This document shows, in pieces, positions 26,440-35,601 of a stretch of 64,000 nt of DNA (positions within the stretch are counted from its first letter, which is position 1; the number at the start of each line of letters is the position of its first letter). Origin of the DNA: Lysobacter sp. cf310 (lineage in GTDB: Bacteria; Pseudomonadota; Gammaproteobacteria; Xanthomonadales; Xanthomonadaceae); NCBI RefSeq assembly GCF_900114355.1, contig NZ_FOSS01000001.1, positions 372,001 through 436,000 on the forward strand, given 5' to 3'. The notes under the pieces are model-generated. The model was not told the origin of the DNA. It saw only the letters and a program-made list of their open reading frames with translations, and made no database searches. A program made the position numbers and the translations under genes.

Positions 26440-28230
26440 ATGCCCATCGGGCTGCTACTCACATCGCTCTCTGCGCCGTTGGCCGGCATGGCCACGGCGT
26501 TCGAGCGATGGAACGCGGTACTGCGGCTGGAAGCCGTGGTGATGGACCGCGCACGCGGCGCCTTCCTGGTGGAATGGTTCGGCGTGCGTCTGCCGCGTCT
26601 GGATAGCCGCCTGCGCGTGGTGATCGCCAACATCACCGCGCTGGGCGAGCGCTATCGCGAGGCGCGCGCGCAGTCCAAGGGCGGCCAGACCGGCCCCAAT
26701 CTGCTCGAGCCGGTGGCCGGCATGGCCGGCATGGCCGTCGGCATGTTCATCAGCCCCAGCGGCATCATCATGTATCTGTACGTGAAGATCCGCGAATCGA
26801 TGTGCGCGGTCGCGGCCAGCTTGCTCACGATCCTGTACAGCCCGATCTTCCTGGCCGAGTTCACCGGCCTGGGCACCGCGGCCGCGGCGATCCTGTTTCC
26901 GCTAGCCTTGCTCGGCGGCTTCGTCGTCGCCATCGTCGCCGCCGCGCAGGGCGCCAACGGCGTCCTGGTCATGGCCTACGAGCTGGTCGGCGACGCGACC
27001 CGCACGATCCAGGCGCTCACGCGCTTCATCAACCTGCTCACCGGCCCGCGCGAAGCGATCCGCAACCCGCTGCTGCGCGGCATCCTGGAGCTGGTCGATC
27101 GCGTCGCCGCGCTGTTCGCGCAACTGATCGGCGCCGCGGCCTGGCTGCTGACCCGCTTCGGCAGGCTGATCCTGCCGACCGCGATGCAGTTCCACGCCCT
27201 GATCGAATTCGGCAAGGGCATCTGGGAGGTGGTCAAGCGTATCGGCGAAGGCACGGTCGCCGCGCTCGAAGGCGCCGATCCGGAAGCTTCGCCGATGGCG
27301 ATCCTGACGCGCATGATCGATCACGTCATGGCGATGGCGCGACGCCTGATCGCAGGCGCGGGCGCGATGCTGGCGCAGATGGCGATAGCGCTGAAGGACG
27401 GTTTCGGCTCGATCGCCAACGAGACCCGCGCCTACATCGACATATCGGTATCCGCCGCGCGCGGGCTGATCGAGGACATTCCGCTGATCCGCCAGTTCCG
27501 CGCGGCCGCACGCGTGGTGACCGAGGTCCGCAAGATCTTCGCCAGCACCGGCGCGGCCGCCCCGGCGGCGCCGCCGGCCGCCGCGCCGCCGCCGTCCTCG
27601 TCGGGCAGCCCGGGCGCGATCAGCAGCGCGCTGGCGCCGGCACGCGTACTCAGCGGCATGCTGGTGGCGCCGCCCACGCCCAGCATGGACATGGCCAAGC
27701 TCATGGTCGGCGCGGCGCGCGGCGGCATCACCCTGTCCACGCCCTGGGGCCCGGAGTTCGACGTGGACATGGCCGCGCCGTTCGCGCTGGACCCGGCCAC
27801 CGACGCGCTGGCGCAGCAGCTGATGGCGCCGCCGGCGAGCGTGTTCCGCGGCGAACCGGCGCTGATGGCGCAGGAGTTCGGCGTCGATACGCCCGACCAG
27901 GCCTTCGAGTTGCTGCGCACTCACGAGCTGCGCTACCGCGACCTGCTCTACACCGTGGTCGCGCGCATCCTGCCCGCGCAGGTGCGCATCCGCGTGCCCG
28001 ACCTGCTGGACGCCTTCGACCGCCTGGACCGCGAGGTCTATGGCCGCGACGTGCCCGCGCGCGATCCCGATTTCCCGGTGCGCGACCTGCCCGACAACGG
28101 CCGCCTGCGCCCGGTGGTGCGCAAGATCACCGTGCGCTGCCCCGGCGGCGACGCGGTCTCGCTGCGCAACATCGGCAACGACCTGACCCGGCTGCTGCGC
28201 GAGCAGACCTACCTGGCGCCGGCGAGCTGA
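26440..28230 (+). CDS. Tape-measure-like hydrophobic helical protein 1
   Basis: A 596-residue protein, almost entirely helical and Ala/Leu/Ile-rich. Hydrophobic stretches occur at ~90-170 (GMFISPSGIIMYLYV, LTILYSPIFLAEF, LLGGFVVAIVAAA) and more amphipathic helices follow to ~370. A Pro/Ala/Ser linker lies at ~375-405 (PPAAAPPPSSSGS), then a folded C-terminal domain. It occupies the tape-measure slot after the DUF6760-like gene and is the first of three similar, consecutive large genes. No enzymatic motif is visible. It could be a tape measure segment, a lumen cargo or a membrane-inserting tip. Confidence 0.65.
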   Translation: MPIGLLLTSLSAPLAGMATAFERWNAVLRLEAVVMDRARGAFLVEWFGVRLPRLDSRLRVVIANITALGERYREARAQSKGGQTGPNLLEPVAGMAGMAVGMFISPSGIIMYLYVKIRESMCAVAASLLTILYSPIFLAEFTGLGTAAAAILFPLALLGGFVVAIVAAAQGANGVLVMAYELVGDATRTIQALTRFINLLTGPREAIRNPLLRGILELVDRVAALFAQLIGAAAWLLTRFGRLILPTAMQFHALIEFGKGIWEVVKRIGEGTVAALEGADPEASPMAILTRMIDHVMAMARRLIAGAGAMLAQMAIALKDGFGSIANETRAYIDISVSAARGLIEDIPLIRQFRAAARVVTEVRKIFASTGAAAPAAPPAAAPPPSSSGSPGAISSALAPARVLSGMLVAPPTPSMDMAKLMVGAARGGITLSTPWGPEFDVDMAAPFALDPATDALAQQLMAPPASVFRGEPALMAQEFGVDTPDQAFELLRTHELRYRDLLYTVVARILPAQVRIRVPDLLDAFDRLDREVYGRDVPARDPDFPVRDLPDNGRLRPVVRKITVRCPGGDAVSLRNIGNDLTRLLREQTYLAPAS

Positions 28231-28235
28231 CGATC

Positions 28236-30248
28236 ATGCCCATCGACCTGATCCCGCTCGCCTCCGACTGGCTGGCCGCCTTCGACAGCCAGCGCCGCCG
28301 CATCGGCGGCCTGTCCGCGGCGCTGCAGCGCTGGCTGACCCAGCGCCTGGAGCGCATGGGCGAACTCGAACGGCGCACCCGCGCGTTCCCGATCTTCCTG
28401 TTCGAAGGCACCGCGCTGTCGGTGGCCATCGACGCCCAGCAGCACGGCGCCCTGCGCCCCTACCGCAGCGCCGGCGCGGCCTGGGCGGCGCCGTTCGTGG
28501 CCTTCGGGCGCGGCTTCACCCGCATTCCGCAGGCGGTCGAGGACGAAATGATCCTGCCGAACCTGCTCGGCGCGATCGAGGGCATCGTCGGCGCGATCGC
28601 CGATTCCATCGACCGCCTGGCCGACCCGCGCGCCTCCACGTTCGATCCGCGCAACGCGCGCGCTTCGGACCTGTTCGGCCTGCTCGGCATGGCGTGGCGC
28701 GGTTTGACCACCAGCACCGGCCAGCTGCGCAATATCGTCGGCGACTTCGCCAAGGCCAAAGTCCTGTTCGATGGCCCTGCCGGCACCGCGGGCGCGGCCG
28801 GCGGCGCCGCCGCGGCCACGCCCAGCGCCGCGGTCGCGGCGGCGGCGCCTGCGCCGGCCGGCATGGGCGGCGGCGACAACATGCTGGATACGGTGCTGCG
28901 CGGCTTCACCGCGGCGATGCTGATCCTGCCGATCATTCCGGACTGGATCCGCACCCTCGCCAACGCGATCTGGCTGCGCATCCGCCTGACCATCGTCAAT
29001 GCGCTGCGCGGCATCGAAGCGCGGGTGTTCCGCATGCGCCGCGAGGTGCTGGCGTTCTTCTTCGAGTCGCTGCCCAAGCTGCTGCGCGAGGTGCCCGCCC
29101 TGGTCGGGGCCATGGCCACGATGCTGCAGTGGAGCATCAACTACTTCGCGGTGATCGCGCGCATCTACCTGGAAGTGGCGCTGTTCGCATTGCAGCGCTT
29201 CCTGCACGGCCTGCGCCAGCAGGTCAACGAAGTGATCATCATCGTCAACATCGTGTTCCACATGATCGACGAGATCCTGGCGTTCGATCTGCTGGAGCTG
29301 GTCAAGCCCTTCCTGGGCCCGACCGCGATGCTGATCGACATGATCGGGGTCAAGCTGACCGTCAACCAGGTGATCGACGCGGCCGGCACCGCGATCAACT
29401 GGACCCTGTGGGGCGCGGCCAAGGCCGGCATCAACGCCGCGCGCGCGACCATCGTTTCCACCGCCTTCATGCCGGTGATCAACGACGTGCCCTGGGTCGG
29501 GGGCAAGCTGGCCGCGCTGCGCGCCAGTCTGCTGCACGACTTGAATCTGATCGACCAGATCGTCGATGCGCTGTTCGCCGACACCGGCGGCCCCATGGTC
29601 GAGACCGAAAAGCCGCGCATCAAGCGCATGCCCAACTTCTACAACCTGCTGTTCGGCGTTCCGCCGGGCGTGCTGGGCCGCGAGGTGCGCGATTTCGGCC
29701 GCGCCCTGGGCGCCAACGTGCGCGGCCTGTTCGAGAACGTGTCGCGCAGCCTGGCCGACCTGGGCGAGGTGTTTTCACGCACCGCCACCGACTTCGCCCG
29801 TACCGGCCCGGCCGGGCGCATGCAGGAGTTCGCGCGCGAGTCCGCTGGGCTGGCCAACGGTCTCTACAACGACCAGATCCGGGCCCTGGGCGACCGCATC
29901 CACACCGCGCCGATCGGCGCCTTCGAGCGTTGGCTGGCCGGCAACGGCTTCCGCATCATAGAGGCGGCGATCCCGCTCTACATCGGTGAGATGCGGCGCT
30001 GGTGGCGCGAGCGCGCCATGGCCGGCGAGGAAAGCTACGTCGAGCTCACCCCGACCTCGCCGCACATCCTGGCGCGGCGCGCGCGCCTGGGCCGGGTGCG
30101 GGTGCCGCGCCTGACCCTGCGCGCGCACGACCGCGCCCACGACGAATCGCTGGTGCGCGACCTCGCCCAGCATTTCCGCGACGCGATCGGCCAGGCTTAC
30201 GCCGAGGGCCGGCGCCAACTCGATCAGATCGCAGCGGGAGCCACCTGA
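28236..30248 (+). CDS. Tape-measure-like hydrophobic helical protein 2
   Basis: A 670-residue protein with long hydrophobic and amphipathic helices, for example AAMLILPIIPDWIRTLANAI and VNEVIIIVNIVFHMIDEIL, and an Ala-rich linker near residues 185-210. Near the C-terminus it has FERWLAGNGFRIIE, a motif also found in the next protein as YEQWLSGNGLATLL, indicating that the two are related. The start at 28236 follows the previous stop by 5 bases. Its size and composition fit a tape-measure role; having three such genes is unusual. Confidence 0.65.
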   Translation: MPIDLIPLASDWLAAFDSQRRRIGGLSAALQRWLTQRLERMGELERRTRAFPIFLFEGTALSVAIDAQQHGALRPYRSAGAAWAAPFVAFGRGFTRIPQAVEDEMILPNLLGAIEGIVGAIADSIDRLADPRASTFDPRNARASDLFGLLGMAWRGLTTSTGQLRNIVGDFAKAKVLFDGPAGTAGAAGGAAAATPSAAVAAAAPAPAGMGGGDNMLDTVLRGFTAAMLILPIIPDWIRTLANAIWLRIRLTIVNALRGIEARVFRMRREVLAFFFESLPKLLREVPALVGAMATMLQWSINYFAVIARIYLEVALFALQRFLHGLRQQVNEVIIIVNIVFHMIDEILAFDLLELVKPFLGPTAMLIDMIGVKLTVNQVIDAAGTAINWTLWGAAKAGINAARATIVSTAFMPVINDVPWVGGKLAALRASLLHDLNLIDQIVDALFADTGGPMVETEKPRIKRMPNFYNLLFGVPPGVLGREVRDFGRALGANVRGLFENVSRSLADLGEVFSRTATDFARTGPAGRMQEFARESAGLANGLYNDQIRALGDRIHTAPIGAFERWLAGNGFRIIEAAIPLYIGEMRRWWRERAMAGEESYVELTPTSPHILARRARLGRVRVPRLTLRAHDRAHDESLVRDLAQHFRDAIGQAYAEGRRQLDQIAAGAT

Positions 30249-30251
30249 GCC

Positions 30252-32195
30252 ATGGCCGACGACCACGCCTCCGACGACATGGTCACCCAGATGGGTCTGA
30301 TGCTGACCCAACTGAAAGGCCTGCGCGGCACCTTGGAACAGGTGGCGCAGGCGACCGCGCGCTATGCCGGCTTCGCGTTCGCCGAAGCCTTCACCCCCAG
30401 CGGCCGCTTCGGCGCGCCGCCGATGCGCGGCGGCGCCCTGCTGGTGCACGTCAACAATCTGCGCGACCTGGTCGCCAGCAGCGGCGTGGGCGGCTTCTTC
30501 GAGGGTCTGCTCGGCGGCATCGGCCGCTTCTTCGGCGGCCTGTTCGGCGGATTGATCGGCGGCACCATCGCCGGCGTCGCTTTGCCGGTGATGATCTGGA
30601 AGATCGATTCCATCGTCACCAAGCTGCAGGACATCCTCAAGCGCCTGGGCATCGGCGGCGACGACAAGAAACCCGCCGCGGCCGCCAAGAAGGGCGCCGG
30701 CAAAGCGCTCACGCCGACCGAGGCCGCGGTGGCGGCGGCCGATGCCGACCCGACCGCCACGGTCGCGGGCGCGCCCCTGACCGATCAGATCGGCGAGTTC
30801 CGCGAAATCCTGAATCTGCTCACCGGCCTGTTCGAGGCCGCCGGCAGCGGCGGCGGTGGTGGCGGCGGTTCGCCCGCGCCCGAGCGCCTGCAGGCCTCGC
30901 TGACGCCGCAGCACGAGCGCTGGATGGCCATGCTGCAGTCGGTGGAGACCACCGTCGGCGGCGTGACCCGCATCGTCAACGGCCTGATCATCCTGGTGCC
31001 GATGCTGGTGGGCAGCATCGCCCTGCTGTTCGACAAGCTCGACACCTTCAAGCTGGCGGTGGTCGAAATCCTGCAGTTCCTGGTGCGCAACGTACTGCTG
31101 TTGCGCGGCGTGGTGCTGGTGACCGTGTTCGATCTGCTGGGCGTGGTTGCGCGCCTGGCCGCCGGACTGGCCCAGGTCATCGGCCAGATGGTCCAGGGCA
31201 TCCTGGGCAGCCTGTTCGATATCGCCGGTACCGTGCTGGAAGGCGCGCTGGCGGTGTTCCAGTTCCTGGCCGGCGGATTGCAGCGCACGGTCAACGGCAT
31301 GCTGCGCTGGTTGGTCGACACCTTGTTCATCGTGCTCGCGCGCTTCAGTGACCTGCGCGTGTTCCGCCTGATCACCCACTTGATCCAGGTACTGCCGGCG
31401 GTGCTGCCGCCGCTGTACGAACTGCTGCGCGACAAGTCGACCGGCGCCGGTGGCACCCCGGTCAGCGCACCGCTTACCGGCGCCCAGATCAAGGCCCTGA
31501 CCGATGCCGCCGCCCTGCCCTTGCCGGGGCCGATCACGCCGTCGACCACCCTGCCTTCGACCCTGATGCCGGCCATGCCCGATCCGGCCGCATTGGCCGC
31601 GCCGCCCGCCGCGCTGGCGAGCCTGCGCGCGCAGATGGATACGCTGCGCACCGGCCTGCTCGACGGCGTGCGCGACCTCGCCGGCAGCGTCGCCACCGGC
31701 TTCGGCCAGCTGTCGGCGCGCTTCGATCAACTGATCTCGACCGAACTGGATCGCAGCCGCAGCGACTACGCCACCAATTTGAACGCGGTGCGCGAGCGCT
31801 CGGCCGAATTCGCCGGCGCGTTCGCCGAGGCCGAACGCGCCGTGCGCGAGCGCCCGGAGACCGGCCTGGAAGCGATCGCGCGCGCCTACGAGCAATGGCT
31901 GTCCGGCAACGGCCTGGCCACGCTGCTGGATCAGATCACGCGTCAGTTCTCCAGCACGCCGGCCACCGCCGGCGACTCCATCCCCGGCCGCATCGTCGGC
32001 GAAGCGGTCGATCGTCCGCGCGCCTCGATCGAAATCCAGGAAGTGATCATCGACCTGACCGCGGCCGCGCCCGGCGGCGGCGACGGCGGCATCGGCCCAC
32101 TGCCTTCGCCGGAACTGCTGTACGCGCAGTTGCTGGAGTACCAGCGCGAGCTGGCCCAGCGCGGCTCCGACGACCCCGCCCTGATCACCGCTTGA
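30252..32195 (+). CDS. Tape-measure-like hydrophobic helical protein 3
   Basis: The protein has 647 residues. The N-terminal ~50 residues are amphipathic, and a Gly/Phe-rich membrane-like hairpin follows at ~75-120 (FFEGLLGGIGRFFGGLFGGL). A Gly-rich linker is found near ~195, then long hydrophobic helices at ~235-400 and a coiled helical C-terminus with the WLSGNG motif shared with the preceding protein. The Gly-zipper-like hairpin resembles pore-forming segments, so the protein might combine tape-measure and membrane-perforation functions; that is inference. It ends 24 bases before the CIS tube-initiator gene. Confidence 0.65.
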   Translation: MADDHASDDMVTQMGLMLTQLKGLRGTLEQVAQATARYAGFAFAEAFTPSGRFGAPPMRGGALLVHVNNLRDLVASSGVGGFFEGLLGGIGRFFGGLFGGLIGGTIAGVALPVMIWKIDSIVTKLQDILKRLGIGGDDKKPAAAAKKGAGKALTPTEAAVAAADADPTATVAGAPLTDQIGEFREILNLLTGLFEAAGSGGGGGGGSPAPERLQASLTPQHERWMAMLQSVETTVGGVTRIVNGLIILVPMLVGSIALLFDKLDTFKLAVVEILQFLVRNVLLLRGVVLVTVFDLLGVVARLAAGLAQVIGQMVQGILGSLFDIAGTVLEGALAVFQFLAGGLQRTVNGMLRWLVDTLFIVLARFSDLRVFRLITHLIQVLPAVLPPLYELLRDKSTGAGGTPVSAPLTGAQIKALTDAAALPLPGPITPSTTLPSTLMPAMPDPAALAAPPAALASLRAQMDTLRTGLLDGVRDLAGSVATGFGQLSARFDQLISTELDRSRSDYATNLNAVRERSAEFAGAFAEAERAVRERPETGLEAIARAYEQWLSGNGLATLLDQITRQFSSTPATAGDSIPGRIVGEAVDRPRASIEIQEVIIDLTAAAPGGGDGGIGPLPSPELLYAQLLEYQRELAQRGSDDPALITA

Positions 32196-32218
32196 GCCCA
32201 AGGAACCGGAGACGCGCC

Positions 32219-32962
32219 ATGGCCTACGGATATCTCGCCTGCTGGAACAGCCTGCCGCCGCTGGTGTTCCGCTTCCAGTTCAATCCCGAATCGCTGACCG
32301 AGAAGCGCGGCTACAAGTACACCGATGTCGAAAACTTCGGAAACTGGGCCTTCGACAAGACTTCGGCGGCGATGAGCGCCAGCCAGCCCTGGTACGTGAA
32401 GCTGGCGACCGCGCCGGCCGGCGCGCTCGAGGACCTCAAGGAATTCGGCCCGCAGCTGGTGCGCACGCATCCGCTGGAAGCCGGTTGCGGCGAGCCGCGC
32501 ACCTTCGCCCTGGACTTCGTGCTCGACGGCGCGGTGCGCCCGGAAGGCGCGACGTCGGACGTGGGCAACCTCTACGACGGCGACATCTCGCCCGACCTGG
32601 CCCTGCTGCGCTCCTTCGTCAATCCCGGCGTCGACGTCGGCAGCCTGGTGGAGTGGATCAGCAGCGGCTTCGAGAAGACCTTCTCGCCGCCGCTGTGCAC
32701 GCTGATCTACGGCGGCATCAACACCGACTGCGTGATGGAAAACCTGAGCATCAAGATCACCCGCTTCAACGCCGACACCTCGCCCGCGCGCGCCGAGATC
32801 AGCGTCAGCCTCAAGCAGCAGACCAAGGCGATTTCGCCGCTGGTCGAAACCATCGAGCGCTACGTCAACGTCGCCCGGACCATGGGCCGCTCCGGCTACG
32901 GCATGGACTACGTGAACGTGCTGCCGGGCGCGTCGGTCATCAAACACATCTTCGATCTCTGA
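32219..32962 (+). CDS. CIS tube/baseplate adaptor protein (Afp7/Pvc7 N-terminal type)
   Basis: This 247-residue protein has the typical CIS_tube N-terminus: LPPLVFRFQFNPESLTEKRG, then a long central region with GEPRTFALDFVLDG and the strand LIYGGINTDCVMENLSIKIT. In eCIS particles this protein links the inner tube to the spike hub. ATG 32219 with GGAG eight bases upstream is chosen; a longer reading overlaps the end of the preceding gene. The LysM gene follows directly, as in standard eCIS order. Confidence 0.88.
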   Translation: MAYGYLACWNSLPPLVFRFQFNPESLTEKRGYKYTDVENFGNWAFDKTSAAMSASQPWYVKLATAPAGALEDLKEFGPQLVRTHPLEAGCGEPRTFALDFVLDGAVRPEGATSDVGNLYDGDISPDLALLRSFVNPGVDVGSLVEWISSGFEKTFSPPLCTLIYGGINTDCVMENLSIKITRFNADTSPARAEISVSLKQQTKAISPLVETIERYVNVARTMGRSGYGMDYVNVLPGASVIKHIFDL

Positions 32963-32974
32963 GCAGGAGCCCCC

Positions 32975-33295
32975 ATGCCCGTTTCCGCACGATCGCGATA
33001 CGCCCGTCTGGCGCCGATGCAGGCCCCCGACGCCGACGGCGAGCCGCGCACCGGCCTGCCGATCCGTCGACACGAAGGCGTGCCCGCCAGTTCGGCGCGT
33101 TACGCCCATCTGGTCACCGGCGCCGAGTCGCTGGAGTATCTGGCGTGGCGCTATCAGGGCTCCAGCGAAGGCTGGTGGCGCCTGGCCGACGCCAACCCGT
33201 TGCGTTTCCCGCTGGAGTGGCGCCCGGGCGACAAGCTCGACATCGCCTCCGGCGGTAGCGCGCCGGGCCTGGTCGAACGCGACCGGCGCTTCTGA
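32975..33295 (+). CDS. LysM-domain baseplate protein
   Basis: A 106-residue protein whose second half is a LysM-like fold (GAESLEYLAWRYQGSSEGWW followed by RLADANPLRFPLEWRPGDKL). In T4-like tails and eCIS this small protein (gp53-like, Afp7 C-terminal half) clamps the baseplate to the hub rather than binding peptidoglycan. Here it is a separate gene between the CIS tube adaptor and the hub gene. Confidence 0.85.
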   Translation: MPVSARSRYARLAPMQAPDADGEPRTGLPIRRHEGVPASSARYAHLVTGAESLEYLAWRYQGSSEGWWRLADANPLRFPLEWRPGDKLDIASGGSAPGLVERDRRF

Positions 33296-33304
33296 GGACG
33301 CGCC

Positions 33305-34426
33305 ATGAGCGACAGCCGCCAGCCGTACAAGCGCGTGCACCTGCAGGGCATCGACATCAGCGCCAATGTGCGCAGTGCCGAGGTCGAGGACAACGATCGC
33401 CTGATCGACAAGGCGGTGGTGGTGCTCAACGACCCCAGCGGCAGCGGCAGCGAAGCGCCGCGCGAGGGCAACACTCTGTTGGTCGACCTGGGCTGGGGCG
33501 AGAACCACGCGGTGTTGTTCGAAGGCGAAGTCACTCAGATCGCGAACGCGGCCGCGGGCTGCAATCCCAAGCAGCTCACCATCACCGCGCTGGACCTGTC
33601 CTACCGCATCCGCAAGCGCCCGTTCCGCGCCACCCACCACGTCGGCACGCTGAGTTCGATCCTGCGCGCCATCGTCACCCGCGAGCCCACCACCGGCATC
33701 GCGGTCGGCCAGATCGAGCCCAGCCCGGATCCGGAATTCACCGAGGCCGCGCCGCTGCGCCAGACCACCCAGAACGACTGGGACTTCATCGTGCTGTTGG
33801 CGCGCCGCTACTCCTGCCGCGCCTTCGTCGAATACAACGGCGGCGCCTCCAAGTTCTACTTCATTCCCTTGGCACGCCTCACCGAAGGCGAGGCCATGGG
33901 CACCCTGGCCGCGACCGGCATGGCCGGGCGCATTACCCGTTTTTCCTACGAACGCACCGCCAGTTCGGCCTCGCCGCGCCGCAACACCGCAACCGTGGAC
34001 CCGCTCACCGGCGACACCATCACCACCACCGCGCCGCCGCCGCCGGCCGAGCCCGCGCACGCGCCCAGCGAGACCGTCGCCGAAACCGGCGGCCCGGCGC
34101 TGGACAGCGCGCTCAGCGTCGCCGGCGAAGCCACCGAGACGCCGCAAAGCCAGCGCCCGGAAACCTTCACCCCGGGCACGCCCTCCAGCGCCGCGCGCGC
34201 GACCAGCGACGCCGCCCAGGACCCGACCATGGCGCTGGGCTTCACCGCTCGCGGCGCCTGCGTGGGCACGGTGATGTTGCGCGCCAAGGGCGCGGTCGAC
34301 GTCACCGGCATCAGCGGCTGGGGCGCGGGGCGCTGGTACGTGCGCAAGGTCAAGCACACGGTGCGCACCAGCTCCGGCGGCGGGATGTCGCCGGGCTACA
34401 CCTCCGAATTCGAACTCACCCGCTAG
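33305..34426 (+). CDS. Spike hub, phage late control D / gp27-like
   Basis: A 373-residue protein with the gp27/VgrG N-terminal fold: paired beta domains at DNDRLIDKAVVVLNDP, EGNTLLVDLGWG, LTITALDLSYRIRKR and the later TQNDWDFIVLLARRYSCRAFVEY segment, which is a hallmark of late control D proteins. A Pro/Ala/Thr-rich stretch at ~240-300 interrupts the C-terminal part. In many eCIS the hub and spike are one Afp8/VgrG protein; here they are split, with the spike gene starting 6 bases later. Confidence 0.87.
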   Translation: MSDSRQPYKRVHLQGIDISANVRSAEVEDNDRLIDKAVVVLNDPSGSGSEAPREGNTLLVDLGWGENHAVLFEGEVTQIANAAAGCNPKQLTITALDLSYRIRKRPFRATHHVGTLSSILRAIVTREPTTGIAVGQIEPSPDPEFTEAAPLRQTTQNDWDFIVLLARRYSCRAFVEYNGGASKFYFIPLARLTEGEAMGTLAATGMAGRITRFSYERTASSASPRRNTATVDPLTGDTITTTAPPPPAEPAHAPSETVAETGGPALDSALSVAGEATETPQSQRPETFTPGTPSSAARATSDAAQDPTMALGFTARGACVGTVMLRAKGAVDVTGISGWGAGRWYVRKVKHTVRTSSGGGMSPGYTSEFELTR

Positions 34427-34432
34427 GACGCC

Positions 34433-35227
34433 ATGAACGCCATCCACCGCCACGCCGAACGCTGGTACGGAAAATACAGCGGCACCGTCACCGGCAACGA
34501 GGACCCGGACAAGCAGGGCTGCATCCTGGTCAACGTGCCGGCGATCTTCGGCACCGAGCTCGCGGTCAACGCGCGCCCCTGCTTCCCCTACGGCCACTTC
34601 TTCGTGCCGCCGGTGGGCGCCAAGGTCTGGGTCGAATTCGAAGGCGGCGATCCCGAGTTCGCGATCTGGGTCGGCACCTGGTACCCGAAGACCGCCACGC
34701 CGGAGGAGAGCCGGGTCACGCCGCCCGACAACCGCGTGATCCAGACCGTCAGCGGCCACACCATCGAGCTCAACGACACCGACGGCGCCGCCAAGGTCGT
34801 GATCCGCCACAAGGACAACTCCTTCCTGGCCATCGACGACAAGGGCAGCGTGGTGGTCTCCAACAAGAGCGGCTCCACCCTCTATCTCAACGCCGACAAG
34901 GGCGAAGCCTCGCTGATGTCCGAGCAGGGCCACGTGCTGGCGATGAACGCAGATGGCGTGGTGCTGATGAACAAGGACGGCGCCAGCCTCGATCTCACCG
35001 GCGACACCGTGCGCATCACCGCGGCCAACATCCTGCTCGAAGGCACCACGGTATCGGTGGGTTCCGGCGCCAGCGAACCGACCCTGCTGGCCAAGCAGTT
35101 CGACATCCTGTGGAAGCAGTTCATGTTCCACACCCATCCATCGGCGATGGGCCCGACCGGTCCGGCCACGCCACCGGCGATGCTGGTGCCGCAGCAGCAC
35201 TTCAGCGCTTCGGTGCTGGTGAAGTGA
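34433..35227 (+). CDS. Spike protein, gp5/VgrG-like (OB fold + beta-helix)
   Basis: The protein is 264 residues. Residues 8-90 form the OB fold of gp5/VgrG (GTVTGNEDPDKQGCILVNVP, PPVGAKVWVEFEGGDPEF, WVGTWYP). Residues ~100-215 carry short beta repeats (SGHTIELNDTDG, NSFLAIDDKGSVVVSN, STLYLNADKGEA) that build the triple-stranded beta-helical needle. The C-terminal segment FHTHPSAMGPTGPATPP is seen at the ends of many phage spikes. It trimerises to form the piercing needle below the hub. Confidence 0.9.
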   Translation: MNAIHRHAERWYGKYSGTVTGNEDPDKQGCILVNVPAIFGTELAVNARPCFPYGHFFVPPVGAKVWVEFEGGDPEFAIWVGTWYPKTATPEESRVTPPDNRVIQTVSGHTIELNDTDGAAKVVIRHKDNSFLAIDDKGSVVVSNKSGSTLYLNADKGEASLMSEQGHVLAMNADGVVLMNKDGASLDLTGDTVRITAANILLEGTTVSVGSGASEPTLLAKQFDILWKQFMFHTHPSAMGPTGPATPPAMLVPQQHFSASVLVK

Positions 35228-35240
35228 GGAGACCGCGCGC

Positions 35241-35597
35241 ATGAGCCGCTGCAGCTTCCCCGAACTGCCGATCCCGCTGTCGCTGCCGCCGCTGCCGCCG
35301 CTGCCGCTGCCGCCCGCGTTGCCGTCGATGCCGGCGCTGCCCGCGTTGCCGTCCCTGCCGGGATTGGCACTGCCGACGCTGCCGATCGCGATCACCCTGC
35401 CGCCCTTGCCGCCGCTGCCGGTGCCGCCCTCGCTACCGGCGCTGCCGGAGTTGCCGGCCTTGCCGGATCTGCCGGGACTGACGCTGCCGACCTTGCCGAT
35501 CGCGATCACTTTGCCGCCGCTGCCGCCGCTGCCCGTGCCGCCTTCGCTGCCCGCGTTGCCGGCGCTGCCCACCCTGCCGCCCTGCCCCCTGGACTGA
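35241..35597 (+). CDS. Leu-Pro-X triplet-repeat protein in the spike-tip (PAAR) slot
   Basis: A 118-residue, unusually simple protein. After MSRCSF almost every third residue is Pro preceded by Leu (xLP triplets). A 26-residue block at residues 44-69 (LPTLPIAITLPPLPPLP...) recurs exactly at 82-107. Cys occurs only at positions 4 and 115, near each end. It starts behind AGGAG, 14 bases after the spike stop, where CIS and phage operons normally encode a PAAR or gp5.4 tip, and no PAAR-like motif is present. Polyproline-II packing or a trimeric rod is possible. The reverse strand reads as a Gly-X-Y collagen-like ORF but lacks context. Confidence 0.72.
   Translation: MSRCSFPELPIPLSLPPLPPLPLPPALPSMPALPALPSLPGLALPTLPIAITLPPLPPLPVPPSLPALPELPALPDLPGLTLPTLPIAITLPPLPPLPVPPSLPALPALPTLPPCPLD
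35370..35561 (+). repeat. Two imperfect 78-bp tandem units within the Leu-Pro repeat gene
   Basis: The 78-base units at 35370-35447 and 35484-35561 encode identical 26-residue blocks but differ by several synonymous bases, so the peptide is conserved while the DNA has drifted. The period is 114 bases (38 codons). This suggests selection on the amino acid repeat rather than a fresh duplication. Confidence 0.8.
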
Positions 35598-35601
35598 TGC
35601 C

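Noticed and set aside
31943-35572. A minus-strand frame with Gly-X-Y collagen-like repeats
   Set aside because: The Gly repeats are the complement of the Leu-Pro repeats. The frame crosses several genuine CIS genes and has no ribosome-binding site.
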